Of a DNA stretch of 26,272 nt, positions 14,653 to 21,624 are shown in pieces. A program made the position numbers and the translations under genes. Within the stretch, counting starts at the first letter, position 1. Each line of letters begins with the position of its first letter. Under the pieces are notes generated by a model. It did not search any database and had not been told where the DNA came from. It saw nothing but the letters and a program-made list of their open reading frames with translations. Location of the stretch: assembly GCA_046734315.1 (NCBI GenBank), contig JBKPQY010000207.1, forward strand, positions 1 through 26,272. Direction: 5' to 3'. The stretch comes from DASXRA01 sp046734315 (GTDB lineage: Bacteria > Actinomycetota > Actinomycetes > Mycobacteriales > Jatrophihabitantaceae).

Positions 14653-15303
14653 TCATCGCGATCGCTTGCTCGATCGGTCGAGCACGAGGAGCGTCAACAC
14701 TGCCCCCAGTGCCTGCTCAATGGCCCAGGCGTCGATCTGTTCGGGGTCGGCTGCGTGGGCCAGCGCCAGCCCGTTGCGCAACGCAACAATGATCGTGCCC
14801 ACCAGGGCGGCGTAGTCGCGATCTTGCTGAGGGTCGTCCGCCAAGGCCTGCTCGACGGCTCGGGCCACTTCCTCACGTTGGGCGCGTAGGAACGGCGTGT
14901 AGATCTCTCGGACCGAGGCGTCACGGCCCGCCCGGGCGGCGAACTCGAGCACGAGCTGGGTCCAGTCGGCGTCGGCGATCAGGTTGTCCGTCATGACGGA
15001 CGCGCTTGTGCGGCCTTCGCGCTTGGCCGTCGTCCGGTCGGTCGCTGTGGCGATGACTTCCTGCATCCGCTCGAGCCGTTTCTTGAGTAGCAGCGCGACG
15101 ATCTCTTGCTTGCTCTGGAAATTCGAGTACACGGCCCCCTTCGAGAGCCCTGCGCGGCGCGCGATGTCGTCGAGCGTGCTGTCCAGATAACCCTTCTCCA
15201 GAAAGGTTTCCGAGGCCGCGTCGAGCAATCGGCGGCGTACCTCCTCCCGTCGCGGGCGGCGGATCGGGACCGGGGGGTCGTGGCGTGCGTCGGGCGATGT
15301 CAT
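14653..15303 (-). CDS. TetR-family regulator of the MMPL exporter
   Basis: A 216-residue TetR-type repressor. After a basic N-terminal extension (IRRPRREEVRRRLLDAA) the DNA-binding domain runs from about 20 to 67 with LDSTLDDIARRAGLSKGAVYSNF and QSKQEIVALLL, a textbook helix-turn-helix and helix 4. The rest is the ligand domain, with a long helix LVGTIIVALRNGLALAHAADP typical of this fold. The gene lies upstream of and in the same direction as the MMPL gene. Its own upstream DNA holds two tandem palindromes that overlap its promoter, so autoregulation is likely. The ATG at 15303 has no visible ribosome site and sits only a few bases after a TATGCT -10 candidate, suggesting a leaderless or nearly leaderless message. 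Confidence 0.88.
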   Translation of the reverse strand: MTSPDARHDPPVPIRRPRREEVRRRLLDAASETFLEKGYLDSTLDDIARRAGLSKGAVYSNFQSKQEIVALLLKKRLERMQEVIATATDRTTAKREGRTSASVMTDNLIADADWTQLVLEFAARAGRDASVREIYTPFLRAQREEVARAVEQALADDPQQDRDYAALVGTIIVALRNGLALAHAADPEQIDAWAIEQALGAVLTLLVLDRSSKRSR

Positions 15304-15314
15304 GCGATCAAGGT

Positions 15315-15349
15315 AGCATACCGACGGTACTGAATACCAGCGGTACTGA
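15315..15349. promoter_or_regulatory. Tandem palindromic operators and -10 of the MMPL-linked tetR
   Basis: Two 16-bp repeats in direct tandem, ATACCGACGGTACTGA (15318-15333) and ATACCAGCGGTACTGA (15334-15349), differ at two positions. Each contains a palindrome: TACCG-A-CGGTA and TACC-AGC-GGTA. On the minus strand, TATGCT (15320-15315) is a plausible -10 for the tetR gene starting at 15303, so the repeats would cover the promoter. This fits a TetR autoregulatory site with two dimers on one face or in cooperative array. Confidence 0.65.
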
Positions 15350-15444
15350 ACCTGGGTTCGGCGTGCACAAGGAGATCGGGGCTGACGGTGCGCGGTGAAT
15401 ATCCGATGAACGGCCGACGACAGGGCCGCGCTGCGGCAGTGTGC

Positions 15445-16038
15445 TCAGTCGGTGAGCACGCGGAACGCGACGCGACGGTTGCCGCCGCGCGCCTGGACGA
15501 GGGTGAACCACAGCGGCAGCACACTGTCGAGGACGTCCTGCTTGTCCTCCCCGAGGTAGACCGGGCGCAGGCCCACGTCGGAGATGAGCTGCTCGACCGT
15601 CGCCCGGTCGGCTGCCGGAGCGGAGTACAACAGGTCGGCGGGCACACCGCCGAAGAGTGGATCCGCGAAGTTCTCCCAGCCGAGCATGTTGAACGCGCGG
15701 GCGTAGCGCGCGCTCGGCGCAGCTGCCGCGACCTGTTTGGCGGCGTTCGTGTCAGCCGCGCCGACCTGATTGGTCGCGTCGATGACGAGCTTGCCGTCGA
15801 TGGCGGCGGTGTTGCCGGCGAGCAGCTCGCCGACCGACCAGGCGGGCACGGCCAGCAGCACCACGTCGGCACCGGCCAGGGCATCGGGGATGTGCGCCAC
15901 GGACGCATCAGTGTCACCAGCGGCCGCGTCCGATGCCGGATGGCGTGACCCGAACGTGACGGCGTGCCCGGCTCGGGACCACGCCCGTCCGATCGTGCCC
16001 CCGACCTTGCCGGTACCGATCACCGCGATCCGCATCAT
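15445..16038 (-). CDS. F420-dependent-reductase-like NAD(P)-binding protein
   Basis: A 197-residue Rossmann-fold protein of the kind grouped with NADPH:F420 oxidoreductases and related dinucleotide-binding proteins. The N-terminus MRIAVIGTGKVGGTIGRAWSRAGHAVTFGSRHP shows the glycine-rich cofactor loop and, at the end of strand 2, SRHP, which suits binding of the NADPH phosphate. ADVVLLAVPAWSV, LVIDATNQV and RAFNMLGWENFADPLFGG follow in the order usual for the family. Its ATG overlaps the stop of the penicillin-acylase gene (two adjacent ATG codons at 16038 and 16035; the stop TGA lies within them), so translation is coupled. Whether it uses F420 cannot be told. Functional linkage to the acylase is implied only by the overlap. 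Confidence 0.82.
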   Translation of the reverse strand: MMRIAVIGTGKVGGTIGRAWSRAGHAVTFGSRHPASDAAAGDTDASVAHIPDALAGADVVLLAVPAWSVGELLAGNTAAIDGKLVIDATNQVGAADTNAAKQVAAAAPSARYARAFNMLGWENFADPLFGGVPADLLYSAPAADRATVEQLISDVGLRPVYLGEDKQDVLDSVLPLWFTLVQARGGNRRVAFRVLTD

Positions 16039-18815
16039 TGTCTCCCATCAGGGATCACCCGCACGACCCCGGCCGGGTGCGGATCCGTGGCCAGCTGTGC
16101 CCGGTAGTAGTCGTCGGTCAGGTAGGGCCGCAGCAGGTTCAGGTAGTACGGGCTGGACGGCTCTGCGCTGGTCCCGCCGGGCAGCGCGGATACGGCGACA
16201 ATCCGGCCGGGGCGCATCTCCGCGATGAAACGTCGCGCCGGTCCGCTGCCGAACACGAACCCGTCGGGGCTTGCCGCGCGCACGTCATGCGTGGCCGCGT
16301 CCACGGTCTCGAAGCCGCCGTCGACCGGGATCCCGGACAGGCCGGCCAGCGGTTGCGGGAACTGCCCGAACGCCGGCGGCACGCTGAACGGCCCGCCCAG
16401 CGGATGCTGCAACACGAGGCGGTGCAGCAGACCCCACCGGTAGTCGCCCAGGTCCGTCGATCGGTGGAACGCGGCGTCGAACGCCGGTCCGGCGAGCAGG
16501 TCGAGTCCGGCAGCAAGGCTGTGCAACAGCAGGTAGTCGCGGGCCGCTGCCGGATCGCTGATGGCCGGCACCGCGAAGAAGTTCACGCCGGACGCGCCGA
16601 CGCCCTGGGCGGTGGCGAACGTATCGAGCAGGTGCCGCAGCGCGGTGGCCGCCTCGGCGCCGTCCGGCTTGGGCAGTGCACCCAACGGAGCGTCGATGAT
16701 GCCGGCGACCGCCTGCGAGCGCCATATGGCGTAGAGGGTCGCGGCCACGCTGTTGGCAATCTCAGTATCGGACGGAGCGGACAGCGCGCCGTCGCGGTCC
16801 GCCGCGTCGTAACCCTCGGGGATGCCGGTGGGCGTGGTGAAGTTCCACGCCGCCAATCGGTGAACCGCCTCGGCCACCCGGGGAACAGCCGCCAGCGCCG
16901 CCAGCTGCGGCGTGTCGCTCGACCTGGCGTGGTCGAATGCGCGAATCAGCCACGGCACGAAGTACTGGGCGTCGAGCAGCGAGGTGTCCGCCTGCATCGC
17001 CTCGATGTCCGCCATCGAGATCTTGTCGCCGCTGCTCAGGCGATCGCGGATCATCTCGGTGATCCGTCCCGCGCGGAAACCGTCGTAGCCGGGGTTCAGG
17101 TAGTAGATGCCTCCGCCCGGGCGCAGCTGGTTCAGCGGGTCGTTGTCGAGCACGGTGCCGGCCGGGTCGTTGTTGGCGTTGACGAACCAGCCTGCCGGCG
17201 GGTTCACCACGTGCGGCATCTCGGCGGCGGGGTAGATCTCGTACGGAATCGCCTGGTGCGGTTGGGGATGCTGCACCGGCAGCCACTCGTTGCCGCCCTG
17301 CCCGTTGCGGATGAACCAAGGCGGCAATCCGGCAACGGTGCCGGCCTGGAGGTCCTCGCGCACCGGCATCTCGGCGCTGGTGAAGTAGGCGATGTTCCCG
17401 CGTGTGTCGGCGTACGCCCAGTTCTGCGAACCGACGGCGAAGTACGAAAGGCCCTGCCGGAAGTCGTCGATGCTGCGCGCCCGGTCCCACATGAGGAACG
17501 TCTCCAGCTCGAACGTGGGGCTGAAGCCCGTGTACTGCACGCTGAGGGCCGCGCCGTGGGCCAGGTCCAGCTGCACGATCGGGCCCTGGTTGCGGCGGGG
17601 CACGATCAGGGTGGCGGGCGGCACGCCGTCCGCTGCTGTCGCGGTCGTCAGCGAGCCGCCGCTGTTGTAGCGGAACGTCTCCGGGATCGGCACGACATGC
17701 TCGAGGCCGCCCTGGTACACAGTGGACAGTCCGCTTGGCGAGGTGGGGTCGGGCACGATCTTCTCTTGGTACGTGTCCGTGACGTCCATGGGGTTCACGG
17801 TGGCGCCCCAGGCGATGAAGCGGTTGTGCCCGACGATCACTCCCGGCGCCCCGGCAAACCCCTCGCCCTCGACGTCCATCCCCGGCGCTTGCAGCCCGAT
17901 CGGGTAGAACGTGGACGGCTCGCCGAGGGACAGGTGCGGGTCGTTGGCCACGATCGCGTGCCCGTCCACCGTGTTGCGGCCGGCCACCGCCCACTCGTTC
18001 GACCCTTGGCTGCCGTTCGCACGTTCGGCCTGGGTGAACATGGGGTTGCCTGCGATCTTGGCCGCGTAGGCCCTGCCGAGCCGCGCTGACTCGGCCAGCC
18101 GGCCGACATCCGATTCCGAGAGGCGCGGGTTATTAGGCGGCCTCGCTCCCATCGCGTCCGGAACGGTGGATGCGCTGCTGAACGGCTGTGAGCGCATCAC
18201 GTCCTGGTTGAACAGCGCCAGGCCCTTCGCCGGGCCCAGGGCACCGATGTACGCGTCGAGCTGTACGGTCGGGCCGATATCCAGGTCGAACGACAACTCG
18301 AACGTGATCGCCTTGCCGACGGTGAGCGAATCCACCGGCGTCCACGGCGCTACCGCGTTCACGTTCAGCGCGGCATACTCCGGGGGCAACGGATGGGTCG
18401 CCGTAAAGGCGTTCACCCCGTCCGCATAAGCCTGAAGTGCCGCCTTGAGGTCCGCAGGTGCCGTCGCCCAGGTCCGTTCGGCCGCACGCCGCAGGCCGAT
18501 CGTGCGCGCCTGCACGTCGGACGACAACGCGGCCCTGCCGAGCAGCTCGGCGAGCGTGCCGCTCGGTTCGCGGCGATTCAGGTCCATCTGGAACAGTCGG
18601 TCGCGGGCGTGCACCCATCCGTTCAGGAAGAACGCGTCGTGTAGCGACGACGCACCGACATGCGTGATTCCGTCGCCGTCCACGGTCAGGCTGGCCGGGC
18701 GCGCGAGGCCGGCGATATCGACTGCCTGCGCAACCGGGCTCGCGGGCGGACCGGTTGTCACCAGGTACGCAGCCGACACAACTGCAACAGCAGCGACGAT
18801 CGACAGCCGGCGCAT
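16035..18815 (-). CDS. Penicillin acylase family Ntn hydrolase, exported
   Basis: A secreted or periplasm-side amide hydrolase of about 926 residues that should mature by self-cleavage into two chains. The N-terminus MRRLSIVAAVAVVSAAYLVTT, ending near PVAQA, is a signal peptide. The alpha-chain region contains the family block GWVHARDRLFQMDLNRR. The autocatalytic site is GSNEWAVAG, with Ser272 as the nucleophile that becomes residue 1 of the beta chain. After it come VANDPHLSL, GHNRFIAWGATVNPMDVTDTYQE (probable oxyanion Asn) and the FVNANNDPAGT block. Relatives cleave penicillins, acyl-homoserine lactones or other acyl amides; the substrate is not predictable. I chose the ATG at 18815, with GGGAGG upstream, because it begins a proper signal peptide; the ATG at 18866 would add 17 residues before it. 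The next gene overlaps its stop. Confidence 0.9.
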   Translation of the reverse strand: MRRLSIVAAVAVVSAAYLVTTGPPASPVAQAVDIAGLARPASLTVDGDGITHVGASSLHDAFFLNGWVHARDRLFQMDLNRREPSGTLAELLGRAALSSDVQARTIGLRRAAERTWATAPADLKAALQAYADGVNAFTATHPLPPEYAALNVNAVAPWTPVDSLTVGKAITFELSFDLDIGPTVQLDAYIGALGPAKGLALFNQDVMRSQPFSSASTVPDAMGARPPNNPRLSESDVGRLAESARLGRAYAAKIAGNPMFTQAERANGSQGSNEWAVAGRNTVDGHAIVANDPHLSLGEPSTFYPIGLQAPGMDVEGEGFAGAPGVIVGHNRFIAWGATVNPMDVTDTYQEKIVPDPTSPSGLSTVYQGGLEHVVPIPETFRYNSGGSLTTATAADGVPPATLIVPRRNQGPIVQLDLAHGAALSVQYTGFSPTFELETFLMWDRARSIDDFRQGLSYFAVGSQNWAYADTRGNIAYFTSAEMPVREDLQAGTVAGLPPWFIRNGQGGNEWLPVQHPQPHQAIPYEIYPAAEMPHVVNPPAGWFVNANNDPAGTVLDNDPLNQLRPGGGIYYLNPGYDGFRAGRITEMIRDRLSSGDKISMADIEAMQADTSLLDAQYFVPWLIRAFDHARSSDTPQLAALAAVPRVAEAVHRLAAWNFTTPTGIPEGYDAADRDGALSAPSDTEIANSVAATLYAIWRSQAVAGIIDAPLGALPKPDGAEAATALRHLLDTFATAQGVGASGVNFFAVPAISDPAAARDYLLLHSLAAGLDLLAGPAFDAAFHRSTDLGDYRWGLLHRLVLQHPLGGPFSVPPAFGQFPQPLAGLSGIPVDGGFETVDAATHDVRAASPDGFVFGSGPARRFIAEMRPGRIVAVSALPGGTSAEPSSPYYLNLLRPYLTDDYYRAQLATDPHPAGVVRVIPDGRQ

Positions 18816-18859
18816 CGTTGCCTCCCGGTCCAGGCTGCCGCCCAGCTCGAAGTCGCGGC

Positions 18860-18897
18860 AGGACACCTGTCCTACCGCACTATCTCGAGGACATCAA
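18860..18897 (-). promoter_or_regulatory. Promoter with overlapping 14-bp palindrome before the acylase gene
   Basis: On the minus strand, TTGATG (18897-18892) and TAGGAC (18874-18869) are spaced by 17 bases and form a moderate -35/-10 pair. The -10 lies inside the perfect palindrome AGGACACCTGTCCT (18860-18873). A protein bound to this dyad would cover the -10. The palindrome could alternatively be a terminator for the upstream MFS gene, though it has no U tract. Confidence 0.4.
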
Positions 18898-18941
18898 TGA
18901 ACGGCGCGATCTCACTCGGCGAAAAGCCGTCGGGCCGGTCG

Positions 18942-20099
18942 CTAGCGCGCGTCCGGCGATCCGCAGGTCTGGTCGGCCACCTGCCCGACGCGGGCCGCGA
19001 GCAGCGCCATGGCGCCGGCACCTCCGGCAAGCACGGCAATGCTCGTGAGCGCGATGGGCAAGCTCGTGGTCTCGGTGAGGAAGCCGATGAGCGGCGGCCC
19101 GGCGAGGAAGCCGCAGTAGCCGATCGTGGACGCCACGGCCACGCCTTGCGCCCCACCCAGCGCCCCCGCCTCGGCGACCGCGGTCGGGAAGACGTTGGCA
19201 AGTCCCAGGCCCACAAGGACGAAGCCCGAGACCGCGAGTGGCAATGCGGGCGCCAGCGCGGCGAGGAGCATGCCGCAACCTGCTACCAAGGCGCCGATCG
19301 CCAGCAGCCGGGTCTGGCCGAGGCGGGTGGTCGTCCAGGTGCCGGACAGGCGTCCGGCGAACATGGCGACGGAGAAGCTGGCATAGCCGGCGGCTGCCAT
19401 CCCGGCGCTCGTGTGCAGGTCGCTGCGCAGGTGCAGCGCGCCCCAGTCCGCCAGGGCACCTTCGCCGTAAGCGGTGCACAGCGCGATCAGCCCGAAAAGG
19501 AGAACGATCGCTCGTAGCGACCCACCGGGCGGATCGGCGACGACGTCGGCGTGGTGGACCTCGCGGCGCGTACGAAGCAGTCCGGGCCCGAGCGAAGCGG
19601 TGACCACCAGGCCGGCGAGGCCGACAAGCGTGAGGTGCCAGGCCGGGCTCAACGCCGAGGCAACTGCGCCGCCCGCGAGGGCGCCGAGCAGCCCGCCGAG
19701 GCTGTACGCGGCGTGGAAACCGGGCATGATCGGCCGTCCGACCTCGGCGATGACGTCGACGGCAACGCTGTTCATCGCGACGTTCAGGCCCCCGTATCCG
19801 ACACCGAAGGCGAATAGTGCCGCGGCAAGTGCCGGGACGGAGCGAGCCAACGCCGGCAGCATCACCGCAAGAGACAATGTCAGCCCCATCGCGACCGACA
19901 TTCGCTCGGCGCCGAACCTGCGGCACAGCCGGCCGGTCAACGTCATCGTCAGCACGGCGCCGGCGGACACGCCGAGCAGCGCCAGACCGAGGCTGCCGGC
20001 CGATGCGCCGACCTGTGTCTTGATGTCCGGCACACGGACGATCCAGTTCGCGAACACCAGGCCGTCGAGGACGAAGAACGCCGTGACGCGAACCCGCAT
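18942..20099 (-). CDS. MFS permease (12-TM, YbjJ/FucP-like)
   Basis: An inner-membrane major-facilitator transporter of about 385 residues. It begins with VTAFFVLDGLVFANWIVRVPDIKTQVG, the loop after helix 1 that marks the YbjJ-like group of uncharacterised permeases. LTGRLCRRFGAERM is a motif-A equivalent, and GFHAAYSLGGLLGALAGG lies in the middle helices. Substrates of the group are mostly unknown; distant relatives carry sugars. The ATG at 20099 lacks a clear ribosome site. The frame is open for at least 15 further codons upstream without a standard start codon that I can favour. It lies 126 bases upstream of the acylase gene on the same strand, separated by a promoter-like palindrome, so co-transcription is possible but not certain. 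Confidence 0.85.
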   Translation of the reverse strand: MRVRVTAFFVLDGLVFANWIVRVPDIKTQVGASAGSLGLALLGVSAGAVLTMTLTGRLCRRFGAERMSVAMGLTLSLAVMLPALARSVPALAAALFAFGVGYGGLNVAMNSVAVDVIAEVGRPIMPGFHAAYSLGGLLGALAGGAVASALSPAWHLTLVGLAGLVVTASLGPGLLRTRREVHHADVVADPPGGSLRAIVLLFGLIALCTAYGEGALADWGALHLRSDLHTSAGMAAAGYASFSVAMFAGRLSGTWTTTRLGQTRLLAIGALVAGCGMLLAALAPALPLAVSGFVLVGLGLANVFPTAVAEAGALGGAQGVAVASTIGYCGFLAGPPLIGFLTETTSLPIALTSIAVLAGGAGAMALLAARVGQVADQTCGSPDAR

Positions 20100-20374
20100 C
20101 CGGCGCCCGGTCAGCCCAGCTTGTGCGACAAAGATCGCCGTGCCCCGATCCCGATGAGCCTGTTCTGACTGACCGTGCGCCCACCCCGCAGCGTGACGGC
20201 CGCCCGCGACAACGCGTCGATCGTCAGCACCGACCGAGCCTAAACCGCTCCGTCAGCCGACCGAAAATGAAAATCAGGCCGGCCGCGGCGCTGCGCGATC
20301 GGGCACGACGCTGTATCTCGCCGGCGCTGGCGACCTCCGGAGCGGTATCAGTCCAAGCGCTCCGGGGGTTCACC

Positions 20375-20857
20375 ATGAATGCACGCCTACTCGCCGCTGC
20401 GGCTGCCGTCAGCCTTGGCGCGGGAATCGGCATTACCGTCGCAACAGTGCCGGCCGGCGCGACCACGCCCGCCTGTGCCGCATCGCAACTGCGGCCGCAC
20501 TACGACGGGCAACAGGGTGCGGCGGGCACCCTCTACGACCTGTGGCACTTCGTCAACGTCGGCGCGACCTGTCAGACGATCGGCTTTGTCGGTGCGCGCA
20601 ACTTCGGCTCGGACGGCCGCCCACTACCGACGACCGTCCACTGGGTAGGCACCAAGCAGACCGTCGTGATCGGGCACGGGCAAAGCGCGCACTGGCGCTT
20701 CTCGTTCACGAACCCGTCGATCCTTAACTGCGCGCCCGAGGCGGCCACCAACATGATCGTCACGCCGCCGAACAACACCGTTCCGGTGCTCGCCGGCCGC
20801 GGCGAGAAGTCCTGCAACGGCGTGTTCAACGCCTCCGCGCTTCAGTTCGGCGTCTGA
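20375..20857 (+). CDS. Secreted DUF4232 protein
   Basis: A 160-residue exported protein of the DUF4232 family, common in actinobacteria and of unknown function. The N-terminus MNARLLAAAAAVSLGAGIGI is a signal peptide with probable cleavage after the AGA near residue 29. The mature domain begins ACAASQLRPHYDGQQGAAGTLYDLWHFVNVG, the typical family opening, and includes VHWVGTKQTVVIGHGQSAHWRFS and a C-terminal ALQFGV. Four cysteines (34, 66, 119, 147) could form two disulfides. There is no lipobox, so it is secreted rather than lipid-anchored. The start is the ATG at 20375 because it begins the signal peptide; a purine run (GGGGG) lies about six bases upstream. It is divergent from the MFS gene and converges on ndgR with a 16-base gap. 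Confidence 0.82.
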   Translation: MNARLLAAAAAVSLGAGIGITVATVPAGATTPACAASQLRPHYDGQQGAAGTLYDLWHFVNVGATCQTIGFVGARNFGSDGRPLPTTVHWVGTKQTVVIGHGQSAHWRFSFTNPSILNCAPEAATNMIVTPPNNTVPVLAGRGEKSCNGVFNASALQFGV

Positions 20858-20873
20858 CGCCGAGCCGAATCCC

Positions 20874-21584
20874 TCAGCGCGCCAGCGCCGTGGTCAGCCG
20901 GCGGGCACTCGCCACCAGGACGGGCGCGTAGCGCTGGCCCGGTGCCCGGCCGAGCCGCTCGATCGGCCCGGAAATCGAGATCGCCGCGATAACCTCGCCG
21001 GTCTGCGGCGCGCGCACCGGGGCGGACACCGACGCGACGCCTGCCTCCCGCTGGGCAACCGACTGGGCCCAGCCGCGCCGCCGTACCTCGGCGAGTACCC
21101 GCTCGGTGAAGGCGGCGCGGGGCAGCAGCTCGGCGAGTGTGGTCGCATCCAGCCACGCACAGAGCACCTGTGCGCCCGATCCGGCGGTCAGCGGCAGCCG
21201 GGCGCCCACCGGGACCGTGGTGCGCAGGCCGGACGTTCGCTCGGCGGCCGCGATGCAGACGCGCACATCGCCGTCGCGTCGGTACAGCTGTGCGCTCTCG
21301 CCGGACTCGTCGCGCACCCAGGCGAGCACCGGGCCGGCCGCGGCGACAACGGGATCCGGCAGCGCAGCGGCCAGCTCACCCAGCCGCGGTCCCAGCACGA
21401 ACCGCCCATCCCCGTCGCGCGCGAGCAGGCGATGGACCTCGAGTGCGACAGCGAGCCGGTGCGCGGTCGCCCGGGGCAGACCGGTTGCGTCGACGAGTTC
21501 GCCGAGCGTCACGGGAGAATGGGCCGTCGCATCCAGGATGGCCGCCGCCTTGTCAATCACGCCGATGCCGCTATGCTGTCTCAC
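20874..21584 (-). CDS. ndgR: IclR-family regulator of leucine biosynthesis (NdgR/LtbR type)
   Basis: A 236-residue IclR regulator. The N-terminal winged helix (about 8-65) reads GVIDKAAAILDATAHSP, GLPRATAHRLAVALEVHRLL and GRFVLGPRLGELA. The effector domain includes RDGDVRVCIAAAERTSGLR, VPVGARLPLTAGSGAQVL, RRRGWAQSVAQREAGVASVSAPVR and SISGPIERLGR, which closely match NdgR of Streptomyces and LtbR of corynebacteria. Those proteins sit divergent to leuCD and control leucine and related amino-acid genes; the divergent arrangement is the same here. The start is a GTG at 21584, with a -10 (TAGTAT) six bases before it, so the transcript is probably leaderless. The leuC start is 41 bases away, so one bound dimer could control both. 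Confidence 0.92.
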   Translation of the reverse strand: MRQHSGIGVIDKAAAILDATAHSPVTLGELVDATGLPRATAHRLAVALEVHRLLARDGDGRFVLGPRLGELAAALPDPVVAAAGPVLAWVRDESGESAQLYRRDGDVRVCIAAAERTSGLRTTVPVGARLPLTAGSGAQVLCAWLDATTLAELLPRAAFTERVLAEVRRRGWAQSVAQREAGVASVSAPVRAPQTGEVIAAISISGPIERLGRAPGQRYAPVLVASARRLTTALAR

Positions 21585-21624
21585 GAAGCGATACTACGAT
21601 CTCACATTTCGGGATGGCAAGACT
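21585..21624. promoter_or_regulatory. Compact divergent ndgR/leuC promoter region
   Basis: Only 40 bases separate the two starts. For ndgR (minus strand), TTGCCA (21620-21615) and TAGTAT (21596-21591) with an 18-base spacer make a good promoter whose start point falls on the GTG. For leuC, TACGAT at 21595-21600 is a TAnnnT -10 that overlaps the ndgR -10 on the other strand. The ribosome site before leuC (GGGATGG) is modest. Overlapping back-to-back promoters imply reciprocal control by NdgR. Confidence 0.55.

Noticed and set aside
16038..18089. 683-codon plus-strand open frame opposite the penicillin-acylase gene
   Set aside because: The minus strand has a signal peptide and the autocatalytic GSNEW site, while this frame has only low-complexity Arg/Gly/Val/Asp composition.
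18880..20184. 434-codon minus-strand frame overlapping the MFS permease in another frame
   Set aside because: The 18942-20099 frame has hydrophobic helices and MFS motifs; this one is Arg-rich and without helices.
20100..20374. Possible short gene between the MFS permease and the DUF4232 protein
   Set aside because: Frames here are extensions of the neighbours and lack a ribosome site or family character. The region most likely holds only the two divergent promoters, which I could not place with confidence.
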